Shown in pieces: positions 9,355-19,600 of a stretch of DNA of 64,000 bases. The translations under genes were made by a program, and so were the position numbers. The stretch comes from Dyella lipolytica (lineage in GTDB: Bacteria > Pseudomonadota > Gammaproteobacteria > Xanthomonadales > Rhodanobacteraceae): contig NZ_BSNQ01000003.1 of assembly GCF_030160075.1 (NCBI RefSeq), forward strand, positions 986,625-1,050,624, given 5' to 3'. The notes below the pieces were generated by a model, which saw only the letters and a program-made list of their open reading frames with translations, was not told the DNA's origin and did no database searches. How positions within the stretch are numbered: the stretch's first letter is position 1; the number at the start of each line of letters is the position of its first letter.

Positions 9355-10035
9355 TCAATGATGAGGGCTAGGAGGCGTGTCCACCGATACCTCAAGTGGA
9401 TGGAGCGGCGAGCTATACCAATCCACCACCTGGCCATGCTCGAAGCGAACCCAGGACGGACCGTATTCCCAGCGATCGTCTTCGATGAGGTCCGGATCAC
9501 CCTCGATGGCGTGTACGTTTTCGGGCGACATGCCGAGTGTAAGCATGGGCGTGTTTTCGGGAGATGTAGATGTCGTATCGGGTTCGCTCGTTTTGGGCGA
9601 CGCCACGTTTGCGTTTTGCGATAGAGAGCCGACGTTCCACAACAAAACGCACACCGCCGCAACCGCCAGTGCGATCATCAATCTGGCACGCACCTGCTTG
9701 CGCAGACCGCGCAATGCGAGTGGCGGATGCACTGCACGAACCCCCGAATCGATCGGCGCGCGCGATGTAGGCGCCGCTGCACCGGGCAATCGTCCGTAGC
9801 GACGATGGAATTCCATGGCAGCGTTGTATTGCGTGGTGATGCGTTGCACCCACTTGGTGGCCTGCGCGTTCAAGCGGCTATTGGCGATGCGGTCGGGATG
9901 CATCATCGCTATCTTGCGCCGATAGGCTTGCTTGAACTCGCTCAGTTCACAGCCGGGGTTCAACCCCAGGATTCTGTACAGATCGAGAAAGTCGGTTTCC
10001 CTGGACACGCCCGTTTCCTCACCGCGCGACATCAA
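9355..10035 (-). CDS. Membrane-anchored J-domain (DnaJ-like) protein
   Basis: A 226-residue protein with an N-terminal J domain carrying the diagnostic HPD tripeptide at residues 46-48 and the preceding YRRKIAMM helix. A Pro/Ala-rich linker follows. One transmembrane helix lies at about 118-136, and a C-terminal domain holds a WEYGPSWVRFEHGQV segment that resembles the small beta-rich SmpA/OmlA-like motif. The J domain should face the cytoplasm and stimulate a DnaK-type chaperone, with the C-terminal part in the periplasm. It lies on the opposite strand to the EPS genes and is followed upstream by the cupin gene at 10115-11146. Its client is unknown. A variable N-terminal start (MM pair) is possible. 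Confidence 0.75.
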   Translation of the reverse strand: MMSRGEETGVSRETDFLDLYRILGLNPGCELSEFKQAYRRKIAMMHPDRIANSRLNAQATKWVQRITTQYNAAMEFHRRYGRLPGAAAPTSRAPIDSGVRAVHPPLALRGLRKQVRARLMIALAVAAVCVLLWNVGSLSQNANVASPKTSEPDTTSTSPENTPMLTLGMSPENVHAIEGDPDLIEDDRWEYGPSWVRFEHGQVVDWYSSPLHPLEVSVDTPPSPHH

Positions 10036-10114
10036 CTGGACCTGCGCTACCCCAATTCATCGCAGGACATCGAAACCCTGTACAGCAAGACCAGCGTACG
10101 TCAATCGGGCGGCT

Positions 10115-11146
10115 TCAACGTACCTTCCACTCATTTACCCGCCATGCACTCGAATCGCCTGCATCGGTATAGACAACGGGCGCGAGTCGAGCACGTCGGG
10201 CGGTTACTCCTTTGGGCGCGGCGTCATGTCGAGGTACTGGGCGTTCGAGTGCCGACAGGAAAGCGCCAAGTCCAGTCAGATATACCCGCTTCGCTAGGCG
10301 TTTGAGCACGCTCCCGCCACTGCTTGGTGCGCAAAGTTCATCGACATAACCGCGCCAGTTCGTCGCATCGAGCATGTTCTGGCAGATCGAGATCGACGGC
10401 GAAAGTGTCCGTGCGGTGTGCCACCACCGGGAAGGTACAAAAATCATGTCGCCCGGATGCAACACCGTGTAGTACTGAGTTGCTTTAGCGAACAGCGGAT
10501 ATCGTTCGAAGTCGGGATTCCGTATATCGGGGATCTGCGATTGATTCGGCATGTCCGGCTTGGGATACAGGTACGGCGAATCCTCTGGCGCGTACATGAC
10601 AAACGCCTTGTCGCCGTAGATCTCGGTGATCGTGGCATGGGCGTTCTCACCGTCGTAATGCATCACCGGGAATCGGCCACCGATGCCGCCGATCAGCAAT
10701 TTGAGATAGCCGTCCGGCCGTCTCCACGGTCTGGGCATGAGCGGACTGGCCAGACGCCGCGGAAACGCATAGCTGTTCAAAGGCTCGAGATCCGGCAGCA
10801 GTTCCGGTAGATGAGGACCGATGAACAGCCGATACATGTAAGGTCCTGGCGCATCTTCTTGCGACGCCAATATGGCATCGATGAAGTCGGCGAACGTCAT
10901 CTGTTGGCCATAACCGATGTCAACCAGCCTGGGTCCAAACCGATCCCGGAAGAAAGACGGCGTCCAGTCGCGCATGGCGGCGCATGCCTGCATCGCACCG
11001 ACCACCACCACCGGCCGGTTCTGCGCCACATACTCGCGCAGGAATGCGCTATAGCCGAGTTCAGCGGCATCACGCCGCTCAACCACAACCGGCGTGCCGG
11101 CTTGCGCCGCCACAGGTGCCATGGCTTCGAGTAAAGGACTGTTCAA
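10115..11146 (-). CDS. Cupin_8/JmjC-like Fe(II) 2-oxoglutarate oxygenase candidate
   Basis: A 343-residue protein of the cupin-like/JmjC type. The metal-binding facial triad is visible as HYD at His163 and Asp165, and a distal His243 in RWWHTA after LHPGDMIFVPS. The N-terminal half has the RPVVVVGAM segment typical of this family (fih/JmjC start). Such proteins hydroxylate amino-acid side chains in peptides or small molecules. It is divergent from a second HxD-type cupin at 11382 and lies 2.5 kb upstream of the NRPS/PKS genes, so a role in hydroxylating the assembly-line product is a reasonable guess. Protein hydroxylation is equally possible. Confidence 0.75.
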   Translation of the reverse strand: MNSPLLEAMAPVAAQAGTPVVVERRDAAELGYSAFLREYVAQNRPVVVVGAMQACAAMRDWTPSFFRDRFGPRLVDIGYGQQMTFADFIDAILASQEDAPGPYMYRLFIGPHLPELLPDLEPLNSYAFPRRLASPLMPRPWRRPDGYLKLLIGGIGGRFPVMHYDGENAHATITEIYGDKAFVMYAPEDSPYLYPKPDMPNQSQIPDIRNPDFERYPLFAKATQYYTVLHPGDMIFVPSRWWHTARTLSPSISICQNMLDATNWRGYVDELCAPSSGGSVLKRLAKRVYLTGLGAFLSALERPVPRHDAAPKGVTARRARLAPVVYTDAGDSSAWRVNEWKVR

Positions 11147-11381
11147 GCGGATCCCCCCGCAAGAAACGCAAAAGTCTATCGGGCGACGATCAATATCGCG
11201 TTGCCGACGCGGATTAAGCTACGCCGAGCACAAAGTAGCGTCAATCAAACGCAGACGGGAAACCCGACTTTCCCGACATAGCTGGATGGAACAGCAAGAT
11301 GATGCGACACCCCATTCTCGTGTAACGTATCGTCGTCTGCCCAAGCCGACATCGGGGCATGCTGTCCGTTACGGAGGCAGT

Positions 11382-12284
11382 ATGAGCGATACCATGACTC
11401 CCCTTATCCAGCAGGACTGGAATGCGTTCCATCCCTGGCGCGTTGGAGCGGTTCGGCACCGGGTCTTTGAAGACCCCCTGCTGCAAATGGATTCCCTGCT
11501 AGCGCTGGGCCGACGTCTCGAAGCGGCGGGCCAGCTGCTCGGGATCGATAAGGCATCCACCGCCGGCACGACATTCACGACCAGCAGGGCGGATGTCGAA
11601 GGCCTGGAAAAGATCGGCGAAAACAAAGGCTGGGCGATTCTTCGCTACGTGCAGAACGATCCGATTTATCGCAAGCTCGTCGATGGCGTGCTCGACTCGG
11701 TCCGGCCGCAACTGGAACAGAAAGACCCCGGCATGCACTATCGCGCCGGTTTCATTTTCGTTTCTGCGCAGCATTCGGTCACACCGTTCCATTTCGATGT
11801 GGAACACAACTTCATCTTGCAGATGCACGGGCGCAAACGGCTTTACGTCTGGGATCCGGATGACCTCGTCGTCGCCAGCGAACAGGCCCGCAATCGTTTT
11901 CACTACGACCGCAATCGCGACCTGCTGGTATGGCGCGAAGAATTTCGCGAACGCGCTCACGTGTTCGATCTGGAACCCGGCCAGGGCGCGTACATGCCAT
12001 CGACCAGTCCGCACATGGTCGAAACCGGGCCCGGTCTGTCGATCACCATGAGCTTTACCTATTTCACTCGCGGCACCCGGCGCGATGCGTTGTTGCACAA
12101 GCTGCACTACATGGCGCAACGCGCCCATATCGAGATGCCGGCCGTGGGTCGTCACCCCCACCTCGATGATCTCACCGAGGGTGCCGCTACCGCCGCCGCC
12201 GGCGTTCGGCGGCTAGTGCGGCGGCTGACAGGACACCCGATAAGCCGCACCGATCCGCCTTACGCAGGGGTTATCCAGAGTTAG
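11382..12284 (+). CDS. Second cupin/JmjC-like oxygenase candidate
   Basis: A 300-residue protein. ATG 11382 was chosen because GGAGG lies just upstream; the open frame extends back to 11094 but that part overlaps the divergent neighbour. The metal triad is HFD at His137/Asp139 and His211 in SPHMVET, with GRKRLYVWDP between them, as in JmjC/cupin_8 oxygenases. It shares the fold class with the product of 10115-11146 but not close sequence. The 234-bp gap between the two divergent start codons should hold both promoters. As for its neighbour, it could modify an amino-acid residue of the NRPS product, but the sequence alone cannot show this. Confidence 0.75.
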   Translation: MSDTMTPLIQQDWNAFHPWRVGAVRHRVFEDPLLQMDSLLALGRRLEAAGQLLGIDKASTAGTTFTTSRADVEGLEKIGENKGWAILRYVQNDPIYRKLVDGVLDSVRPQLEQKDPGMHYRAGFIFVSAQHSVTPFHFDVEHNFILQMHGRKRLYVWDPDDLVVASEQARNRFHYDRNRDLLVWREEFRERAHVFDLEPGQGAYMPSTSPHMVETGPGLSITMSFTYFTRGTRRDALLHKLHYMAQRAHIEMPAVGRHPHLDDLTEGAATAAAGVRRLVRRLTGHPISRTDPPYAGVIQS

Positions 12285-12470
12285 CGGTTCGCTCGCGTCG
12301 ATTTCTGCTGTAACTACCTGCCGCCGCGGGCCTGGAAGTACGAACAAATATTTTATATATCAATATCTTATGCCATGTCTTCCGATGCCATTGCGGCGCA
12401 CCTCGGGAAGATGCATGCTGTGCCAACTGCGTCACTGAATTTTTGGTGAAAGTCAGTTAGGGGGAGGGGC

Positions 12471-13424
12471 ATGGCGATACCTCGCGTTCGTCGATCCTGG
12501 CACGCTTTTTTGCGCCGGCGCACGGTCTGTGCGCCCAGCGGAAACGGTGGCGTGCGCACCTTGGGTTTCCGCTTCCTCTCGCCTGCTTCCCGTCATGCGA
12601 TGACGTCGGTGCGCATGCGCCAGGTCATTTTTGTCGCTCTGCTGGCTCCCTTCGCCAAAGGCGTAAACGCCGACGTGCCCCAACGTGCGGAACCGGCACC
12701 GATTCCGATGCTCGGCGTGCACACCCTGCTTGTACAAACCGAGGGGGCTGGTGCAACGCCCGCCGTAACAGCGCCGCTCGACACGCAACCCAGCGGCAGT
12801 GCGCTGCTCGTTCTCAACGGCGGTTACACGAGTAATGCAGACGGCCCGACCGACAACCACGACAACACTTGGTCGCAGTTGGGCCGGAGCGTTGTCTTCG
12901 GTGGTTACGGTGGCCGCTTCAACGTCAAAGCCTACCTCGCGCTACCGGCGCGAGGCGGCAGCGATCACACGATAAGCATCGTCAAGCACGGTAACGAGGC
13001 CGGCGAAATATCGGTGCCAGTTATCGAAATCAGGAACGCGGGCGTGTTGCAGGACGTAGCGCAGAACTATCCATCCCCGAACCTAGCCGGGAAGTACTAC
13101 GACAAGCTGGCGCGCGCCTTGGGACGATCGGGTCATTCGCCCACCGACGGCCCGACGCTGACCAGCGGCGACGTGACGACAACAGGCCCTGCCCTGCTGA
13201 TAGCAGTGTGGTGGGGTGATGCAACGGTTTATCACATGACGGCCGTACCCGATAACGGCTTTGCGGTCATCGACAGTTTTCTCGACCTACCGCCCAACAG
13301 CGGCGTGCAGTGCGCCGTTGCTTATAGGCAGGTCGCCAGCGCAGGGGTTTACCACGTCAGCTGGACCGGAACACCGGCCCAGGGGGCGATTTTGTGGCTG
13401 TTCGCGTTCCAATCCAGGCATTGA
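12471..13424 (+). CDS. Unknown exported protein preceding the PKS gene
   Basis: A 317-residue protein of no family I can name. An exceptionally strong purine-rich site (AGGGGGAGGGG) directly precedes ATG 12471. The likely signal segment VIFVALLAPFAKGVNA only begins near residue 50, so an internal start at ATG 12600 (MTSVRMRQ) would give a normal Sec signal peptide. The mature part is rich in beta-prone segments and Gly/Asn/Thr, with SALLVLNGGY, VVFGGYGGRFNVKAY and a C-terminal GAILWLFAFQ strand, which suggests a single extracellular beta-sandwich domain. It is preceded by an AT-rich stretch (about 12345-12372) and followed 239 bp later by the PKS gene in the same direction. Function unknown. 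Confidence 0.65.
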   Translation: MAIPRVRRSWHAFLRRRTVCAPSGNGGVRTLGFRFLSPASRHAMTSVRMRQVIFVALLAPFAKGVNADVPQRAEPAPIPMLGVHTLLVQTEGAGATPAVTAPLDTQPSGSALLVLNGGYTSNADGPTDNHDNTWSQLGRSVVFGGYGGRFNVKAYLALPARGGSDHTISIVKHGNEAGEISVPVIEIRNAGVLQDVAQNYPSPNLAGKYYDKLARALGRSGHSPTDGPTLTSGDVTTTGPALLIAVWWGDATVYHMTAVPDNGFAVIDSFLDLPPNSGVQCAVAYRQVASAGVYHVSWTGTPAQGAILWLFAFQSRH

Positions 13425-13609
13425 TGTAACTCATGCCGCCCACCCGGACCGGGCGCAACGCCACCGCAACATGCAAGGAACATTGTAAGAGGCCTGGACG
13501 GCCGAACTGCAATTGAAAACCCGGATTGACGGGACGGACGACGACGCTATCAGGGGTGCTCGTTTCCTCCAAAACGGCTAAGGGAAGCCGTGGATTCGTA
13601 CGCGCGAAT

Positions 13610-13631
13610 GTCGCTGCGGTAACGCAGCGGC
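13610..13631 (+). other. GNRA-capped hairpin in the PKS leader
   Basis: A 7-bp perfect stem (13612-13618 with 13623-13629) closed by the tetraloop GTAA, extendable by a wobble pair and a G-C pair, ends about 33 bases before the chosen PKS start. GUAA is a GNRA-type loop and would be stable in the transcript. It may be a leader structure or chance; the upstream 13425-13609 sequence shows nothing else I can name. Confidence 0.35.
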
Positions 13632-13663
13632 ACTCGCCGATTCAATGGAATGGGGAGAGTACG

Positions 13664-16600
13664 TTGAGCGCAAATCACACCTCAACTTCGAGTGCCGAGG
13701 GCATGCGCCTGCTCGAAGTGCTGCCGCATCGGGCGCGTGCACAGTCGCATGGCTGGCACCGTCGCAGCTATGCGCTGGACACCACCCTTGCCTCCGCATT
13801 GGCCGGATTGGCAGCGTCGTCATCGCATGTTCTTTGCGCTGCATTGGGCCTAGTCGAAGCGCATCTCACCGGCGTCGATGCAGTGGCGTTGACGCTGCAG
13901 GATGCCGCAGGCACCAGGCAAGCCACGGTAGAGGTCGCTTCTGAAGGCACGCCTGCAAGCTGGATCGACACGTGTTCCGATGCGCTGATCCACTGCAACG
14001 ACGCTCCGCAGCCGAGCGCATGGTGCGCGCACGACAGAGGCGCCAGACCCGTTAAACCGACACATGCCGCATCGATCTGGCATCTGCACTGCGCTGGCGA
14101 CTCACGACTTGAAGTGGCATTCGACGCGCCGCTCGACGCAGACGACGTCGACCTGCTCGCCCATTGCGTGCTGCGCGCACTAGCAGCGCTGGTAGTCCTG
14201 CCTGGTGAATCGCTCGACGCATTCAGTCTTATCGACGACAACGAGCGACTGCAGTTGCTGGTGGGGTGGAACGCCACTGCGATACCGCGCCGACAAGCGG
14301 ATACGGTGCACGGCCTGTTCCATGCCATCGCTACCGCGCATCCGGACGCCATCGCCGTCAGCATGGGCAGCGCTAGTTTGAGTTATGCCGGGCTCGATCG
14401 GCGCGCGAATACGATCGCAACGCACCTGCGCGAAGCAGGCGTTACGGCTGGCGCGATCGTTGGCGTGATGCAGGCGCGTTCGATCGACACCATCGCCGCG
14501 ATCCTCGGCGTGCTCAAAGCCGGCGCGGCTTACCTGCCGCTTGATGCCACGCACCCCACGGAACGTCTTGCATTTGCGTTGAACGACGCGGGTGCCAGCG
14601 TCGTGCTGGGCCACTTCACGGACTGCATACCGGCGTTGCCGGCATCGGTTGCACGCCTCGCTTACGACGACATGCGGGACACCTCGCATGCCGGCCAGGA
14701 TGAAAGCGCACTACGCGCGATTGACGGCGACGCGCTTGCCTATGTGATGTACACGTCCGGTTCGACCGGAACGCCGAAAGGCGTAGCAATTCGTCATCGT
14801 TCGATCATCCGCCTCGTCTGCGGCGTCGATTACGTCGGACTGAGACCGGAGACGCGCATGCTGCACGCCGCGCCGCTGGGCTTCGACGCATCGACGCTGG
14901 AGATTTGGGGGCCCCTGCTCAACGGCGGCCGCGTCGTCATCCACGACGAACCGGTGCCGACCGGCGCCGGTCTTGCACGCACCATCGCCGACCAGGGCGT
15001 TACCACTGCGTGGCTCACCGCGGCGCTGTTCAACGCCGTGGTCGACGAGAACCCGCTCCAACTCGGCGGTCTGCGCGAATTGTTCACCGGCGGCGAAGCC
15101 TTGTCGGTCGAGCACGTGCGACGCGCGCTCGCTGCGTTGCCCGACACCACGATCAGCAATGGCTATGGTCCCACCGAGTGCACGACGTTTACCTGTACGT
15201 GGCGCATCCCCCGCGACCTCGACGCCGATGCGCTATCGATTCCGATTGGACGTCCGATCGCCGATACCTGCGTGTACGTGCTCAACCCGCGACGCCAACC
15301 CGTGCCCGTCGGCGTGATCGGCGAGTTGTACATCGGCGGCGCTGGTGTGGCGCGCGGTTATCTGCAGCGTCCGGAGCTGGATGCCGAACGCTTCGTCGAC
15401 AATCCATTCGGCGCGCCGGGCGAACGCCTCTACCGCAGCGGCGACCTGGTGCGTTACAGGCCGGACGGCGCCATCGAATTTGTCGGCCGCGTCGACTCGC
15501 AAGTGAAGATCCGCGGTTTCCGCATCGAACTTGGCGAGATCGAGGCAGCATTGCAACGTCACCCCTCGGTGCGCGCTTGCGCCGTACTCGCGCGTGCGGA
15601 TCGACCCGGCGACAAGCGCCTCGTGGCCTACTACGTCGCCGCATCGCCTGTCGGCGCACCCACGTTGCGCGCCCATCTGGCGACGATCCTGCCCGAATTC
15701 ATGGTTCCGGCGAGTTATCTGCAGCTCGATGCGTTACCGGTGACCGCCAACGGCAAACTCGATCGCCGCGCCCTGCCCGCACCGGATCGCAGCCGGCCGG
15801 AGCTCGCCGTGGCATATGCGCCGCCGACCAATCCGTTGGAGCAACAGATTTGCGATGCAATGGCGCACCTGCTCGATCTCGAACAAGTGGGTCGCGACGA
15901 CAACTTCTTTGCGCTGGGCGGCGATTCGCTGCGCGCGCTGCGCCTGATCGAGCAAATCCGCAGCCAGGGCCTCGGCCTTATCGCTGCAGTCACACTGTTC
16001 CGCGACCCGACGCCCGCCACGCTGGCGCGCGCACTTAGCGGCGACGAACGACCGTCGATCGAGCCGAGCCGCATCGCACGCAGTCGCCACGATCACGACG
16101 AACCGATCGCGATCGTGGCGATGTCAGGACGCTTTCCAGGCGCTGCCGACGTCGAGGGGTTCTGGCGCAATCTGTGTGAAGGACGCGAGTCGATTACACG
16201 CTTCGAACTCAGCGACCTCGATCCCAGCATTCCCGCCGCGTTGCGCAACGATCCCGCTTACGTGCCTGCGCGTGGCGTGATCGACGATGTCGAACTGTTC
16301 GACGCCGCGTTCTTCGGTATCAGTCCGCGCGAGGCGGAGCTGATGGATCCGCAACAGCGGCTGTTCCTGGAGCTGTGCTGGGAATGCCTGGAGCGCGCCG
16401 GTCATGCAGCCGATGCACAGAGCAGCCCGGTCGGCGTGTTCGGCGGCATGTACAACGCCAGCTACTTCCAGCATCACGTGAGTGCACATCCCGATCGGGT
16501 GGACATGATCGGCGCATTCCAAGTGATGCTGGACAACGAGAAGGATTACATCGCGCCGCGCGTCGCACACAAACTCAACCTCACCGGACCCACGGTGAGC

Positions 16601-19600
16601 GTGCACACCGCCTGCTCCACGTCGCTGGTCGCGATCTGCCAGGCGATGCTGAGCCTGCGCGGCGGCCAATGCGACATGGCGTTGGCAGGTGGCGTGGCAG
16701 TGACCTGCCCTCCACGCAGCGGCTATCTGTTTCAGGACGGCGCGATGTTGTCGCCGGACGGGCACACGCGGACGTTCGACGCCGATGCCAAGGGCACGGT
16801 GTTCAGCGACGGCGCTGCGGTGGTGCTGCTCAAACGACTGTCCGATGCGCAGGCCGACGGCAATACGATCTACGCGTTGATCCGCGGCGGCGCCGTCAAC
16901 AACGACGGCGGCGTCAGGGCGAACTTCATGTCGCCGACCAGCGCAGGACAGGCTGCCGTGATTGCGATGGCGCATGCCGATGCGGGAGTCGATGCGCGCA
17001 GCATCTCCTACGTGGAAGCGCACGGCACGGCGACGCCGATCGGCGATCCGATCGAACTCGAAGGTCTTACCCACGCCTTCCGTCGCAGCACCCACGATGT
17101 GGGTTTCTGCCGCATCGGTTCGCTGAAAAGCAATGTCGGCCATCTGGTGATCGCCGCCGGCGCCGCGGGCGTCATCAAGACGGCGTTGTCGCTTGCGGAA
17201 CGCCAGCTGCCACCGAGCCTGCATTTCCGCGCGCCCAATCCGGTCATCGACTTCGCCAGTTCGCCGTTCGTGGTCAACGACCGCCTGTGCGAATGGCAGG
17301 CCGAGGGGACGCGGCGCGCAGGCGTCAGTTCGTTCGGCGTAGGCGGCACCAACGCACACATCGTGATGGAAGAAGCGCCGGCGCCACCGGCATCGGAGCC
17401 CGCTGTCGGGCCGCAAACGCTGATTCTTTCGGCACGCACGGCAAGTGCGCTTGGCGCCATGGCCACGCGTCTTGCCGATCATCTTGGCGCGCAGCCGGAA
17501 CTCAATCTTGCCGATGTCGTCTGGACGCTGGCGATCGGGCGAAAGACGTTTGCGCATCGCCTTGCCGTGGTCGCCGATGACGCGCGTACTGCCATGACGC
17601 AACTCACCAATGCGCAGACAACCGCCGCCATCGCGCGCAGCCGGCCGGCGCAAGCCAGCGACGTGGTATTCCTGTTCCCCGGCCAGGGCGCTCAATATGC
17701 CGGCATGGGGCGCGACCTCTACGCGAGCGAACCCGCGTTCCGCGCCGCATTCGACGCCTGCGCCGACTTGCTGCGTGCGGAGTTGGGTTTCGACCTGCGC
17801 GAGTTGGTGTTTACCGGCGATGCCGAAGCTTTGCTGCCCACAGCCGTGATGCAGCCGGCCACCTTTGCGATCGAATACGCGCTGGCGCAACTGTGGATGA
17901 GCTTCGGGCTCGTGCCCGCGGCGATGATCGGACACAGCGTCGGTGAATTCGTTGCAGCCACGCTGGCCGGCGTGTTTGAGCTGCGCGACGCATTGCACCT
18001 CGTTGCACGTCGCGGTGCGCTGATGCAGCAATTGCCTGGAGGCAGCATGCTATCAGTGCGTCTGCCGCTGGCAACCTTGCAGACGCGCTTGCCGGACGAC
18101 GTGCAGCTGGCCGCGGAAAACGCGCCCAATGCCTGTGTCGTCGCCGGTCCACATGAAGCGATCGCACGCTTCCAGGCGGCGCTGGAAGCGGAAGACGTCG
18201 CGTGTCGCGCATTGAAAACCTCGCATGCATTCCACTCGGCGATGATGGAGCCGGCGCTCGCGCCGTTCCGCGCCGAGGTTGCCAACGTGGCGCGTGCCGA
18301 GCCGAAGCTTCCGCTGGTATCGACAGCAACCGGTGACTGGCTGACCGCCGAGCAAGCGGTTTCCACCGACTACTGGGTGGACCACCTGCGCCGGCCGGTG
18401 CGATTTGCGGTCGCGCTCGGGCACGCACTTCCTGCGCCGTCGCGCGTACTGCTCGAAGTGGGGCCACGCGGCAGCCTCACTGCACTGGCACGTCAGCAGC
18501 TCGGTACGCAGCACAGTCACGTCGTCGCCGTGTCGTCGCTCGCCGATGCACCGGCATCGGAGTGTTCCACGTTTGCGCTCGCCGTCGGTCAGCTGTGGTG
18601 CCACGGCGTCGCGATCGATCCGGCGCGCTTCGATCGGCGCCAACGTCGCCGGCGCGTGCGACTGCCGACGTATCCATTCGAACGCCAGCGCTGCTGGGTC
18701 GAGGCCGCGCCTGCCGGCGCCGCCCTGCCCGCTCCCGCTGAAATAACTGAGACGGTGGCGGCTGCCACGTGCACCGAGGAGACAAGTATGTCCATTGCCC
18801 AAGCACCCCGCGCCGATCGGCACACGCGCCTGATCGCCCAGCTCAAGAGCATCTTCGAGGACGTGGCAGGCGTCGACCTGGTCGATGCCGACGTGCATGC
18901 CAACTTTATCGAGCTCGGCCTCGACAGCCTGATGCTGACCCAGCTTGCGCTGCACCTGTCCAAGGTGTTTCCGGTCGCGATCACGTTCCGCCAATTGATG
19001 GTCGACGATGCCAGCCTCGACCGGCTCGCCGCCATGCTCGATGCGCACATGCCGCCCGAGGCGCCACCCGTGGCCGCACCTGCGCCGGTAGTGGCGGCGT
19101 CCGTTGCGCCGTTGTCAAACTCGCCGTTGCCAACGGCACCGGCAGCTGTCATCGGGAATGTCGTCATGGGGGACGCTGTCATGGGAAACGATTATGTGCG
19201 GCAGGTGATCGAGCAGCAGATGCAACTGATGTCGCAGCAATTGACATTGCTCGCCGGCGGAGTCGCTGCGCCGCAGCCGCAGCCGCAGCCCCTGCCCTCA
19301 CCGGCCATGGCTGTCGCTGCGCCGACGCCAGCCAAACCTGCCGAAGCGGTTAGCGACGAAGAAGCTGCGCTCGCCCATACCCGTTACGACGTCAAGAAGG
19401 CATTCGGTGCGATTGCGCGCATCGACACGGCCGCCCGGTTCGAACTCTCGCCGCACCAGCAAGCCAGGCTCGACAGTTTCATTCAGCGCTACGTCGCCCG
19501 CACACGCAAATCGAAGGACTACACGCAAGCAGAGCGTCCGCACATGGCCGATCCGCGCGTGGTCAACGGCTTCCGTCCGCTGCTCAAGGAGATCACCTAT

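Noticed and set aside
16124-18031. A 635-residue minus-strand open frame inside the PKS gene
   Set aside because: It lies opposite the KS and AT domains, whose active-site motifs are intact, so it is a shadow frame.
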